Assembly: GCF_008704555.1 (NCBI RefSeq)
Contig: NZ_CP023702.1
Coordinates: 3,782,001 to 3,846,000 of the forward strand
Length of the DNA stretch: 64,000 nucleotides
Reading direction: 5' to 3'
Origin: Streptomyces nitrosporeus
Lineage (GTDB): Bacteria; Actinomycetota; Actinomycetes; Streptomycetales; Streptomycetaceae
Shown here: positions 17,287 to 25,531 of the stretch, one piece after another
Layout: each line of letters opens with the position of its first letter
How positions within the stretch are numbered: position 1 is the stretch's first letter
Translations under genes and position numbers: made by a program
The notes under the pieces: model-generated
Databases searched by the model: none
Seen by the model: only the letters and a program-made list of their open reading frames with translations
Told to the model about the DNA's origin: nothing

Positions 17287-17312
17287 GGAATGCACGCCCC
17301 GTAGGATCCGTT
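17287..17312 (+). promoter_or_regulatory. SigR-type promoter of trxBA
   Basis: GGAAT at 17287-17291 and GTT at 17310-17312 are separated by exactly 18 nt, the consensus recognised by the thiol-stress sigma factor SigR. The expected start is about 65 nt before the trxB start codon. trxBA is a known SigR target in S. coelicolor. The redox response here is thus predicted to be disulfide-inducible. Confidence 0.88.
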
Positions 17313-17381
17313 GGGTGGGGTGAGAGTCGTGGAACCGACCCCAGTCGGCAGTTGGCAGTCCGCAGAGACGAGGAAGAACCC

Positions 17382-18353
17382 GTGAGCGACGTCCGCAATG
17401 TGATCATCATCGGCTCCGGACCGGCCGGGTACACCGCCGCCCTGTACACCGCTCGGGCGTCGCTGAAGCCGCTGGTCTTCGAAGGCGCCGTCACCGCCGG
17501 CGGGGCGCTGATGAACACCACCGACGTGGAGAACTTCCCGGGCTTCCAGGACGGGATCATGGGCCCCGAGCTCATGGACAACATGCGGGCCCAGGCCGAG
17601 CGGTTCGGCGCCGAGCTCATCCCGGACGACGTGGTCTCGGTCGACCTCACCGGTGACATCAAGACGGTCACGGACACCGCCGGAACGGTGCATCGCGCCA
17701 AGGCCGTGATCGTCACCACCGGCTCGCAGCACCGCAAGCTGGGTCTCCCGAACGAGGACGCGCTCTCCGGACGCGGCGTCTCCTGGTGCGCCACCTGTGA
17801 CGGTTTCTTCTTCAAGGAGCAGGACATCGCCGTCGTCGGTGGCGGTGACACCGCCATGGAGGAAGCGACGTTCCTCTCCCGGTTCGCCAAGTCCGTCACG
17901 ATCGTCCACCGCCGTGACTCCCTGCGGGCCTCCAAGGCCATGCAGGAGCGTGCCTTCGCCGACCCGAAGATCAAGTTCGCCTGGGACAGCGAGGTCGCCA
18001 CGGTGCACGGTGACCAGAAGCTCTCCGGTCTGACCCTGCGCAACACCAAGACGGGTGAGACGTCCGAGCTTCCGGTGACCGGCCTGTTCATCGCTGTCGG
18101 TCACGACCCCCGCACGGAACTCTTCAAGGGCCAGCTGGAACTCGACGACGAGGGGTACCTCAAGGTCGATGCGCCGTCGACCCGCACCAACCTGAAGGGT
18201 GTCTTCGGAGCCGGTGACGTCGTGGACCACACCTACCGGCAGGCCATCACCGCAGCCGGTACCGGGTGCTCCGCCGCGCTCGACGCGGAGCGTTTCCTGG
18301 CCGCGCTCACCGACGAGAAGCCGGCTGAGCCGGAGAAGACTCCGGCAGTCTGA
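17382..18353 (+). CDS. trxB: Thioredoxin-disulfide reductase
   Basis: 323 aa from GTG 17382 with GAGGAAG upstream; the frame is open further upstream through the end of rsmA. The FAD-binding start is NVIIIGSGPAGYTAALYTARA. The redox-active centre is WCATCDG (CxxC). The NADPH-binding motif is VVGGGDTAMEEA followed by HRRDSLRASKAMQERA. The C-terminal FAD motif is GVFGAGDVVDHTYRQAITAAG. It reduces the thioredoxin encoded 44 nt downstream, using NADPH, in the cytosol. The length is standard. Confidence 0.97.
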   Translation: MSDVRNVIIIGSGPAGYTAALYTARASLKPLVFEGAVTAGGALMNTTDVENFPGFQDGIMGPELMDNMRAQAERFGAELIPDDVVSVDLTGDIKTVTDTAGTVHRAKAVIVTTGSQHRKLGLPNEDALSGRGVSWCATCDGFFFKEQDIAVVGGGDTAMEEATFLSRFAKSVTIVHRRDSLRASKAMQERAFADPKIKFAWDSEVATVHGDQKLSGLTLRNTKTGETSELPVTGLFIAVGHDPRTELFKGQLELDDEGYLKVDAPSTRTNLKGVFGAGDVVDHTYRQAITAAGTGCSAALDAERFLAALTDEKPAEPEKTPAV

Positions 18354-18397
18354 TACTTGCCCCCACCCCCGCCCCATACGAGAACAAGGAGGCCGCC

Positions 18398-18730
18398 GTG
18401 GCCGGCGCCCTGAAGAACGTAACCGACGACTCCTTCGACGAGGATGTCCTGAAAAACGACAAGCCGGTTCTGGTGGACTTCTGGGCTGCCTGGTGCGGCC
18501 CGTGCCGCCAGATCGCCCCTTCTCTGGAGGCGATCGCGGCTGAGTACGGCGACCAGATCGAGATCGTCAAGCTCAACATCGACGAGAACCCGGGCATCGC
18601 CGCTAAGTACGGCGTGATGTCGATCCCCACGCTCAACGTGTACCAGGGCGGCGAGGTCGCCAAGACCATCGTCGGCGCCAAGCCGAAGGCCGCGATCCTC
18701 CGCGACCTCGAGCCGTTCATCGCCGGCTGA
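18398..18730 (+). CDS. trxA: Thioredoxin
   Basis: 110 aa from GTG 18398 with AAGGAGG upstream. The active site WCGPC lies in VDFWAAWCGPCRQIAPSLE, the cis-Pro in MSIPTLNVYQGGE. It is a general disulfide reductase and the partner of TrxB in the same transcript. It ends immediately before a parS/terminator element. Confidence 0.97.
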   Translation: MAGALKNVTDDSFDEDVLKNDKPVLVDFWAAWCGPCRQIAPSLEAIAAEYGDQIEIVKLNIDENPGIAAKYGVMSIPTLNVYQGGEVAKTIVGAKPKAAILRDLEPFIAG

Positions 18731-18745
18731 TTCCCCTGCACCCCT

Positions 18746-18759
18746 GTTTCACGTGAAAC
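18746..18759. promoter_or_regulatory. parS site (15 nt after trxA)
   Basis: Exact GTTTCACGTGAAAC. Its last three bases form the foot of the following terminator stem. Confidence 0.97.
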
Positions 18760-18788
18760 GGGCCCGCCCTCCCGGGGGCGGGCCCGTT
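18757..18788 (+). terminator. trxA terminator
   Basis: 13-bp perfect stem (18757-18769 with 18776-18788), 6-nt loop, short TT at the end. It overlaps the parS. Confidence 0.88.
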
Positions 18789-18878
18789 CCATGTTCTCAC
18801 CGACCCGTACCGGCCTTCCCCGAGCACCACCGTGTCCGAAGAGCACGCGGTCCGGTCGCGGGCCGGGCAGGGGCGCTG

Positions 18879-19496
18879 TCAGAGGGGCCTCAGCGCGGGT
18901 TCCTTCTGAACGGCTCCCAACAGCCTGTCCAGGGCCAGCTCGACGTCCTCCTTCCAGGAAAGCGTCGTACGCAGCTCCAGTCTCATCCGCGGGTGAACCG
19001 GGTGAGGACGGACCGTCTTGAAACCGACCGCCAGCAGATGTTCCGCGGGCAGTACACAGGCGGGTTCCTTCCACCGGGCGTCGCCGAATGCCTCGATCGC
19101 TCGGAAACCTCTCCGCAGCACATCCTTGGCGACGGTCTGCACCATCACCCTCCCCAGCCCCTGCCCCTGGAAGCCGGGCAGGATCAGACCGGTCATCAGC
19201 TGGACGGCGTCAGGAGAGACCGGGCTGGTGGGGAACGCCGTGGCACGGGGCACATAGGCGGGCGGTGCGTAGAGGGCGAAACCGGCCGGAACATCGTCCA
19301 CGTAGACGACGCGTCCGCAAGAGCCCCATTCCAACAGCACGGCGGATATCCAGGACTCCTTCTCCGCCCCTGGCCGGCCCGCTTCTACCGCGGCTCTCCC
19401 GCTGACCGGATCAAGTTCCCAGAAGACGCACGAGCGGCAACGGGTGGGGAGGTCCGAGAGGTTGTCCAAGGTGAGCGGTACAAAACGACGCCCCAT
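18879..19496 (-). CDS. GNAT-family N-acetyltransferase
   Basis: 205 aa from ATG 19496 (MGRRFVPLTLDNLSDLPTRC), with GAGGAA 9-14 nt upstream on the coding strand. An N-terminal Cys pair RCRSC precedes the GNAT fold. The acetyl-CoA loop is seen as GFQGQGLGRVMVQTVAKDV. A hydrophobic core strand MTGLILPG precedes it. The substrate is unknown. In Streptomyces this gene regularly sits between trxA and parB. It is convergent with trxA. The frame is open upstream, but those residues look non-coding. Confidence 0.88.
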   Translation of the reverse strand: MGRRFVPLTLDNLSDLPTRCRSCVFWELDPVSGRAAVEAGRPGAEKESWISAVLLEWGSCGRVVYVDDVPAGFALYAPPAYVPRATAFPTSPVSPDAVQLMTGLILPGFQGQGLGRVMVQTVAKDVLRRGFRAIEAFGDARWKEPACVLPAEHLLAVGFKTVRPHPVHPRMRLELRTTLSWKEDVELALDRLLGAVQKEPALRPL

Positions 19497-19741
19497 GGAG
19501 GCGGTTCCTCGCTTCCTTCGCCTGCTGCGTCGCGCGCGGCCGCCAGCGCGTTCCGCTCCCGGAACAGGCTGCCGAGGAAGCCCCCGACAGCCCCGATCCC
19601 CAACCCGACTGTCACCAGATGGCTGCGATGCACAGATCGCACGGCCTCCGCCTCCTCCGAGGTGGAACACAGTGGTGGATACGCCCTGCCAGAACGCATC
19701 GTATCCACCCAGACCTGATGCGGACACCGAGAGAAGGCAAA

Positions 19742-19774
19742 GGGCGGGCTGTGTTCCCGGAACACAGCCCGCCC
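19742..19774. terminator. Palindromic hairpin downstream of parB
   Basis: 16-nt arms 19742-19757 and 19759-19774 are exact inverse repeats around one base. It lies 224 nt beyond the parB stop in the direction of parB transcription and before the GNAT gene. A pyrimidine-rich CTCTTCTTCT run follows on the plus strand, so it may stop transcription from either side. Confidence 0.7.
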
Positions 19775-19834
19775 GCTCTTCTTCTGCCCCCGCGGGCCTC
19801 ACCGGAGACCCGAGACGGGCTCCGGCGGAACCCG

Positions 19835-19960
19835 CCCCTGAGCCCTGGCCGGGCCCTCGCCCGGACTCGCCCCTGGGTCCTGGCCGGGCCCTCGCGCGAG
19901 CCGGCGCCCGGCCCCTGGCCGAGCCCTTGCCCGAGTCCTGGGGCGAGCTCTCGGCCGAAC
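19835..19960. repeat. GC-rich imperfect repeats between parB and the GNAT gene
   Basis: Three or more diverged copies of a unit built around CCTGGCCGGGCCCTCGC fill most of the space between the 19742-19774 hairpin and the parB stop. I see no supportable gene in the 19497-19997 interval apart from a weak minus-strand frame discussed in the findings. Confidence 0.65.
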
Positions 19961-19997
19961 CCGTCAGCCGGCGACTCCCGGCCCGTTCCTACGGGGT

Positions 19998-21089
19998 TCA
20001 GGCCTCATCGCCGGACTGGTCCCGCTCCTTCGCGCGGCTCTGCTCGAACACCTTGCCCTCACCGGGAGCGAGGCTTCCGAGGATCCGGTCCAGGTCCTCC
20101 ATCGACGCGAACTCCACGACGATCTTGCCCTTCTTCTGACCGAGGTCGACCTTCACCCGCGTCTCGAATCGGTCGGAGAGTCTGGAAGCCAGATCGGTCA
20201 GTGCCGGCGAGACCCGGCCCCCCGCCCGGGGGCCCCTCGCCTTCGCCGGGCCACCGCGCTCGGCGCTCCGGACATTCACGATCTCCTCGACCGCGCGCAC
20301 GGACAGGCCCTCTGCCACGATGCGGTGGGCCAGCCGGTCCTGTTCCTCGGAGTCGTCCAGGGACAGCAAGGCACGCGCGTGACCGGCCGAGAGGACCCCG
20401 GCCGCCACCCTCCGCTGCACGGGGGGCGAAAGCCGCAGCAGACGCAGCGTGTTGGACACCTGCGGGCGGGACCGCCCGATACGGTCCGCCAGCTGGTCGT
20501 GCGTGCAGTTGAAGTCCTTCAGCAGCTGGTCGTACGCCGCGGCCTCTTCCAGCGGGTTCAGCTGGGCCCGGTGCAGATTCTCCAGAAGCGCGTCGAGCAG
20601 CAGCTTCTCGTCGTCGGTCGCACGGACGATCGCCGGGATGTGCTCCAGCCCCGCCTCTCCGCAGGCCCGCCAGCGCCGCTCACCCATGATGAGCTCGTAG
20701 CGGTCGTCAGCGGTCTTACGGACGACCACCGGCTGGAGGAGACCGACCTCCTTGATCGAGGTGACGAGCTCGGCCAGCGCATCCGGATCGAAGACCACAC
20801 GCGGCTGCCGGGGGTTCGGCGTGATCCGGTCGTGAGGAATCTCCGCGAAGTAGGCCCCGGCCCCGGCCTCGGTCGCGGTGGTGACGCTCTCCAGCTCGGC
20901 GACGGGCGAGGTGGGCTCGGGTACCGTTCGGCCGGACATCAGCCCTGCCACCTTGGCCGCGGCTACCCCACGGTCCACGGAGGCCAGCGGTCCCGCACCG
21001 GAACCAGGAGACATGGCCTGATTCTCCTGCGGAGCGGCAGGGATCAGCGCGCCGAGCCCACGCCCCAGCCCTCTACGACGCTCACTCAC
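19998..21089 (-). CDS. parB: Chromosome-partitioning protein, parS-binding CTPase
   Basis: 363 aa from GTG 21089 (SERRRGLGRGLGALIP, the conserved ParB N-terminal box). The ParB/Srx-type nucleotide-binding domain has TPNPRQPRVVF and the catalytic/CTP motif GERRWRACGEAG. A helix-turn-helix for parS follows (LADRIGRSRPQVSNTLRLLRL). The C-terminal dimerisation domain ends at VFEQSRAKERDQSGDEA. Its start overlaps the parA stop (GTGA). It loads at parS, spreads, and organises the origin for segregation into prespores; six perfect parS sites are nearby. Confidence 0.97.
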   Translation of the reverse strand: MSERRRGLGRGLGALIPAAPQENQAMSPGSGAGPLASVDRGVAAAKVAGLMSGRTVPEPTSPVAELESVTTATEAGAGAYFAEIPHDRITPNPRQPRVVFDPDALAELVTSIKEVGLLQPVVVRKTADDRYELIMGERRWRACGEAGLEHIPAIVRATDDEKLLLDALLENLHRAQLNPLEEAAAYDQLLKDFNCTHDQLADRIGRSRPQVSNTLRLLRLSPPVQRRVAAGVLSAGHARALLSLDDSEEQDRLAHRIVAEGLSVRAVEEIVNVRSAERGGPAKARGPRAGGRVSPALTDLASRLSDRFETRVKVDLGQKKGKIVVEFASMEDLDRILGSLAPGEGKVFEQSRAKERDQSGDEA

Positions 21090-22162
21090 TGCATGCCCTC
21101 CGAATTGCTCTGCTGGTGATTCAGGACGCCCGTCCGGGCATGCTGCGCCTCGTAGTGAACCCCGACGCCCCTCAGGGCGATTTCACGGGCCGCCTCCAGA
21201 TAGGACAGGGATCCACTGGAGCCAGGATCATAGGTCAGCACGGTCTGCCCGTAGCTCGGGGCCTCCGAGATACGTACGGATCGGGGGATGCTGGTCCGGA
21301 GCACCTCCTTACCGAAGTGGCTCCGCACCTCCTCCGCCACCTGTGAGGCGAGCCTGGTCCGGCCGTCGTACATGGTGAGCAGGATCGTCGACACATGGAG
21401 ATCCGGGTTGAGGTGGCCGCGGACAAGATCGACGTTGCGCAGCAGCTGACCGAGGCCTTCCAGCGCGTAGTACTCGCATTGGATCGGAATGAGCACCTCG
21501 GCACCGGCCACGAGGGCGTTGACCGTCAACAGGCCGAGCGAGGGCGGGCAGTCGATGAGGATGTAGTCCAGAGGCTGCTCATACGCCTGGATAGCCCGCT
21601 GCAGACGGCTTTCCCGCGCCACCAGGGACACCAGCTCGATCTCCGCACCGGCGAGATCGATGGTGGCCGGGGCGCAGAAGAGTCCCTCGACGTCCGGCAC
21701 AGGCTGCACCACCTCGGAGAGCGGCATGCTCTCCACCAGGACGTCGTAGATGGAGGGAACCTCGGCATGGTGATCGATCCCCAGCGCCGTGGAGGCGTTC
21801 CCCTGCGGGTCGAGGTCCACCACCAGGACACGGGCGCCGTGCAGAGCGAGAGAAGCAGCGAGATTGACCGTCGAGGTCGTCTTGCCGACTCCGCCCTTCT
21901 GGTTGGCGACCACCATGATCCGGGTCCGGTCAGGGCGGGGCAGCCCCTCGCCGGCGCGGCCCAGGGCCTCGACCGCGAGCTGGGCCGCCCGACCGATGGG
22001 GGTGTCATCCATCGGTGGTGGTGTTTCACGTGAAACACCACCACCTGCGGATTCGGTACGGGGACCGGGGACCGGATCGGTCATCGGTCCCGCGGTATTG
22101 GCGTCGGACCGCAAGGATTCACTCTCCTCGACTTCAGGCTCACAATGAACAGAGCCTGCCAT
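21086..22162 (-). CDS. parA: Chromosome-partitioning ATPase
   Basis: 358 aa from ATG 22162 (MAGSVHCEPEVEESESL). The frame is open to GTG 22324, giving a possible 412-aa form whose first codons are a parS; I prefer the internal ATG, although its Shine-Dalgarno is weak. The deviant Walker A is KGGVGKTTSTVNLAA. Walker A' is VVDLDPQGNAST, and Walker B is YILIDCPPSLG. The tail ends NHQQSNSEGMQ. It partners ParB in moving origins along hyphae. A parS in a 32-bp palindrome lies within the N-terminal coding region (residues GVSRET). Confidence 0.95.
   Translation of the reverse strand: MAGSVHCEPEVEESESLRSDANTAGPMTDPVPGPRTESAGGGVSRETPPPMDDTPIGRAAQLAVEALGRAGEGLPRPDRTRIMVVANQKGGVGKTTSTVNLAASLALHGARVLVVDLDPQGNASTALGIDHHAEVPSIYDVLVESMPLSEVVQPVPDVEGLFCAPATIDLAGAEIELVSLVARESRLQRAIQAYEQPLDYILIDCPPSLGLLTVNALVAGAEVLIPIQCEYYALEGLGQLLRNVDLVRGHLNPDLHVSTILLTMYDGRTRLASQVAEEVRSHFGKEVLRTSIPRSVRISEAPSYGQTVLTYDPGSSGSLSYLEAAREIALRGVGVHYEAQHARTGVLNHQQSNSEGMQ
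22014..22045. promoter_or_regulatory. parS site inside a 32-bp perfect palindrome in the parA coding region
   Basis: The 14-bp parS is 22023-22036. Arms extend symmetrically to 22014-22029 and 22030-22045, made of GGT/ACC triplets that encode Gly and Pro runs on either side. Confidence 0.97.
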
Positions 22163-22308
22163 GCTTTCGGGGTGGCGAACCAGCGAGCCCGGCTCTTCTG
22201 TGGATGAATCCCCGTGTGTGGACAACTCCGTGCCCCGGGCGGGTCCATGGTCGCGTGGCACCGCGTCCACCCTCCCGCGCCCGATGATTTTCTGCAGCAG
22301 AGAGCGAC

Positions 22309-22322
22309 GTTTCACGTGAAAC
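22309..22322. promoter_or_regulatory. parS site upstream of parA
   Basis: Exact GTTTCACGTGAAAC in the rsmG-parA gap, or in the 5' end of the long form of parA. Its position allows ParB to influence parAB transcription. Confidence 0.97.
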
Positions 22323-22433
22323 ACGATGCCTCTGTCACTCAGCGGCGTCGTTTAGACACTCCGCAGGCAGCCGTATCGCTGCTGGCATGGAGCATCGACG
22401 TGGGTAATCCCACACCGGAGGAGTCGGCGATCA

Positions 22434-22469
22434 GGCCGCCGGGCCCCAGGTTCGCGGGCCCCGGCGGCC
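22434..22469 (-). terminator. Hairpin downstream of rsmG
   Basis: 10-bp perfect GC stem (22434-22443 with 22460-22469) in the rsmG-parA gap, 84 nt after the rsmG stop. No T run. The rest of 22163-22553 holds the parS and presumably the parA promoter, which I could not define. Confidence 0.55.
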
Positions 22470-22553
22470 CACCCCGCTCCACCGGACAGCCGTCTCAGCA
22501 CACGCCGGGACGGCCATCCGGCCCCGTCCTGCTCCACCGCCCGCTGACCGCCG

Positions 22554-23270
22554 TCAGCGACGCCGCCGTGCCCGCCCGGTCCGTGCCGCCTTGGCGCGCT
22601 TCGCGGCGAACCTCACTCCGCCCGGGCTCTCCCCGACCACCACGCGCACCACGGTCGACAGAGGGTCCACGACCCCCTCGCCCACGTGCAGCACCTCGGT
22701 CTCCACCACTCCCAGCTTGCTGAGAGCGGCCCGGGCGCCCTGGATCTCCTCCTCGGCCGTACCGCCCTTCAGAGCCAGCATCTCGCCGTAGGGACGCAGT
22801 AGTGGCACCCCCCAGCCGGCGAGCCGGTCCAGAGGGGCGACGGCACGCGCCGTCACCACGTGAACCGGCTGAAGGCTGCCGAGCACTTCCTCCGCCCGCC
22901 CCCGCACCACGGTCACATGGTCGAGCCCCAGCAGCTCGACCACTTCCTGGAGGAAGTTCGTCCGGCGCAGCAGCGGCTCAAGGAGTGTGATCTTGAGATC
23001 GCGACGGACCAGCGCGAGAGGGATACCGGGCAGTCCCGCCCCCGACCCCACATCGCAGACGGTGACTCCCTCGGGAACGGCCTCGGAGAGCACCGCACAG
23101 TTCAGCAGGTGGCGGCCCCACAGGCGCGGTACCTCCCGAGGGCCGATCAGCCCTCGCTTCACCCCGGCGTCCGCGAGAAGTTCCGCATAGCGGACAGCCT
23201 CTGGGAGGTACTCCCCGAATACCTCCTGCGCCTCCTTCGGCGCCTGGGGGAGCTCTGCTTCCTCCGTCAC
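22554..23270 (-). CDS. rsmG: 16S rRNA (guanine-N7) methyltransferase
   Basis: 238 aa from GTG 23270, preceded by AAGGACGG on the coding strand. It methylates G527 of 16S rRNA with S-adenosylmethionine; loss of this enzyme gives low-level streptomycin resistance in Streptomyces. The SAM motif is VCDVGSGAGLPGIPLAL. Other family marks are LLEPLLRRTNFLQEV and TARAVAPLDRLAGW. The C-terminus is strongly basic (AAKRAKAARTGRARRRR). Length matches the family. Confidence 0.96.
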   Translation of the reverse strand: MTEEAELPQAPKEAQEVFGEYLPEAVRYAELLADAGVKRGLIGPREVPRLWGRHLLNCAVLSEAVPEGVTVCDVGSGAGLPGIPLALVRRDLKITLLEPLLRRTNFLQEVVELLGLDHVTVVRGRAEEVLGSLQPVHVVTARAVAPLDRLAGWGVPLLRPYGEMLALKGGTAEEEIQGARAALSKLGVVETEVLHVGEGVVDPLSTVVRVVVGESPGGVRFAAKRAKAARTGRARRRR

Positions 23271-23378
23271 GGGGACCGTCCTTCCGTAGCACTGACGCAC
23301 TGGGGGTGGGCTGACCAACAGGCTGAGAAAAAGCGGCCCCGCCTGCGAACAGACGGGGCCGGGACTACAAGGATCCGG

Positions 23379-23888
23379 TCAGGCAGGGAGTACGACGACG
23401 AAGCGCTGGGGCTCCTCGCCTTCGGACTCGCTGCGCAGACCTGCCGCCGCGACCGCGTCGTGCACGACCTTGCGCTCGAACGGCGTCATCGGCTCCAGCT
23501 TCACGGGCTCACCCGAGCTCTTGACCTCGTCGGCGGCCTTGGCGCCCAGGGCGGCGAGGACCTCCCGCTTCTTGGCACGGAAGCCGGCGATGTCCAGCAT
23601 CAGACGGCTGCGGTCGCCGGTCTCGCGGTGGACGGCCAGACGCGTCAGCTCCTGGAGGGCTTCCAGCACCTCGCCGTCGCGCCCCACCAGCTTCTGCAGG
23701 TCGCGCGCCGAGTCGCTGATGATCGAGACCGCGGCCCGGTCCGCCTCCACGTCCATGTCGATGTCGCCGTCCAGGTCGGCGATGTCGAGGAGACCCTCAA
23801 GGTAGTCGGCCGCGATCTCACCTTCCTGCTCGAGGCGGGTCAGGGTGTCGCTGCCCTCGGCGGACGTGGTGATGGTGCCTTCCGTCAC
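23379..23888 (-). CDS. jag: Jag/KhpB-type RNA-binding protein (KH-R3H)
   Basis: 169 aa from GTG 23888 with AAGGAGA upstream; the open frame continues through yidC but is not coding there. After an acidic N-terminus (LEGLLDIADLDGDIDMDVE) come a KH domain with the GD loop (VGRDGEVLEALQELTRLAVHR) and an R3H domain (MTPFERKVVHDAVAAAGLRSESEGEEP). It is expected to bind RNA in the cytosol; in other Gram-positives KhpB affects cell elongation. The gene is 14 nt downstream of yidC, the standard arrangement. Confidence 0.93.
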   Translation of the reverse strand: MTEGTITTSAEGSDTLTRLEQEGEIAADYLEGLLDIADLDGDIDMDVEADRAAVSIISDSARDLQKLVGRDGEVLEALQELTRLAVHRETGDRSRLMLDIAGFRAKKREVLAALGAKAADEVKSSGEPVKLEPMTPFERKVVHDAVAAAGLRSESEGEEPQRFVVVLPA

Positions 23889-23902
23889 GGATGGTCTCCT
23901 TC

Positions 23903-25168
23903 TTACTTCTTGGACGGGTGCTTGGGCCGCTGCGGGCCCTTGCGCTGTCCGGACTTGGCTTGCCGTGAGGAACCGGACGCAGCGGACCTGCCCGCCGACT
24001 TCGGCTTGTCGTCCCTGGGGGTGTCCTGCTTGGTCAACGAGGTCCTGGACGCGGTCTCGTCCGCTCCGGCCTCCTTGGCCGCACCCGCACCGGTGTGCGT
24101 CTGCCGCTTCGCCTTGGTCTGGCGCTTGGGCTGCTGACGCTTCTGTGCAGCGCCGCCCTCGGCTTCGAGGACAGCGGCATCGCTCTTCGTCACCGTGCCG
24201 TCCTCCTGGGCCGCGAGGCCCAGCTTGGCGAGGCCGGTGATGAACTTGCGCTCGATGTCGTTGCGGTCCGGGCCCTTGGCCACGACCCGCTTGACGGTGT
24301 TGCGCCGGGTGCGCCCACGCACCTGCCCGTGCGTGCTCACGCTCTTCAGGAGCCGGCCCAGGTACTGCTCCTGCGCCTTGCTGCCCGGGGTCGGGTTCTG
24401 GTTGATCACGTACATCTGCTGACCCATGGTCCAGACGTTCGTAGTGAGCCAGTACACGAGGACACCGACGGGGAAGTTGATACCCATGACGGCGAAGATC
24501 ACCGGGAAGATGTACATCAGCATCTTCTGCTGCTGCATGTACGGGGTCTTCACCGTGAGGTCGACGTTCTTCGTCATCAGCTGGCGCTGGGTGAAGAACT
24601 GCGAGGCCGACATCAGCACGATCATGATCGCCGTGATGACGCGGACGTCGGTCAGCGAGGCACCGAGTGCCGCGACCTTGTCCTCGCTGTCCATGAACTT
24701 CGCGGCCAGCGGGGCGCCGAAGATGTGCGCCTGACGGGCGCTGTCCAGCAGGGGCTGGTCGATGACGCCGATCGTCTTGCCCGAGGCGATGGACGAGAGC
24801 ACGTGGTACAGGGCGAAGAAGAACGGCGACTGCGCCAGGATGGGAAGGCACGAGGAGAGCGGGTTGGTCCCGGTCTCCTTGTACAGCTTCATCATCTCTT
24901 CGGACTGACGCTGCTTGTCGTTCTTGTAGCGCTCCTGGATCGCCTTCATCTTCGGCTGGAGCACCTGCATGTTCCGGGTCGACTTGATCTGCTTCACGAA
25001 AAGCGGGATCAGGCAGATCCGGATCAGGACCACCAGGGACACGATGGACAGGCCCCAGGCCCAGCCCGTGTCGTCACCGAAGATCGCTCCGTACAACTTG
25101 TGGAACTGGACGATGACCCACGAGACAGGCCAGGTGATGAAGCTGAACAGACTGGCAATCGTGTCCAC
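23903..25168 (-). CDS. yidC: YidC/Oxa1-type membrane protein insertase
   Basis: 421 aa from GTG 25168. The Oxa1 core spans about residues 30-255, with membrane segments near the N-terminus (LFSFITWPVSWVIVQF), LSIVSLVVLIRICLIPLF, the LSSCLPILAQSPFFFALY stretch, VITAIMIVLMSASQFF and MLMYIFPVIFAVMGINFPVGVLVYW. The 170-residue C-terminal tail is Lys/Arg/Gln-rich (QKRQQPKRQTKAKRQTH) and probably contacts ribosomes. It inserts membrane proteins, with or without SecYEG. Confidence 0.95.
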   Translation of the reverse strand: MDTIASLFSFITWPVSWVIVQFHKLYGAIFGDDTGWAWGLSIVSLVVLIRICLIPLFVKQIKSTRNMQVLQPKMKAIQERYKNDKQRQSEEMMKLYKETGTNPLSSCLPILAQSPFFFALYHVLSSIASGKTIGVIDQPLLDSARQAHIFGAPLAAKFMDSEDKVAALGASLTDVRVITAIMIVLMSASQFFTQRQLMTKNVDLTVKTPYMQQQKMLMYIFPVIFAVMGINFPVGVLVYWLTTNVWTMGQQMYVINQNPTPGSKAQEQYLGRLLKSVSTHGQVRGRTRRNTVKRVVAKGPDRNDIERKFITGLAKLGLAAQEDGTVTKSDAAVLEAEGGAAQKRQQPKRQTKAKRQTHTGAGAAKEAGADETASRTSLTKQDTPRDDKPKSAGRSAASGSSRQAKSGQRKGPQRPKHPSKK

Positions 25169-25171
25169 TAA

Positions 25172-25531
25172 TCAGGCTCCTTGAGCATTGGGCGAGGTCT
25201 CTGTGACCGGGCTCGGGGGCTCGGTGGCCGGTCCCCGGGCGGACACATCGGCGGCGGAGTCCCCTCCCTCGCCACGACCCGCATGGCTGCGCAGCAGTTC
25301 GTGCCAGCGCGGACGTTTGCGTGGAGGTACGTGGTCCACGCCGCCGGGCGACCACGGATTGCAACGCAGGATGCGCCATGCGGTCAGCGCCGTTCCTTTG
25401 ATCGCACCGTGCCGGTCGATCGCCGTATATCCATAGTGGGAACACGACGGGTAGTAGCGGCAGACGGGCCCGAGAAGCGGGCTGATCGTCCACTGGTACA
25501 GCTTGATGAGAGCCAGCAGCGGGTACTTCAT
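25172..25531 (-). CDS. yidD: Membrane protein insertion efficiency factor
   Basis: 119 aa. The conserved YidD core is at the N-terminus: LYQWTISPLLGPVCRYYPSC followed by SHYGYTAIDRHGAIKG and RILRCNPWSPGGVDHVP. Its Cys residues in CRYYPSC are intact. A non-conserved polar tail follows. It starts at ATG 25531 overlapping the rnpA stop (ATGA) and ends 3 nt before yidC. Confidence 0.95.
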   Translation of the reverse strand: MKYPLLALIKLYQWTISPLLGPVCRYYPSCSHYGYTAIDRHGAIKGTALTAWRILRCNPWSPGGVDHVPPRKRPRWHELLRSHAGRGEGGDSAADVSARGPATEPPSPVTETSPNAQGA

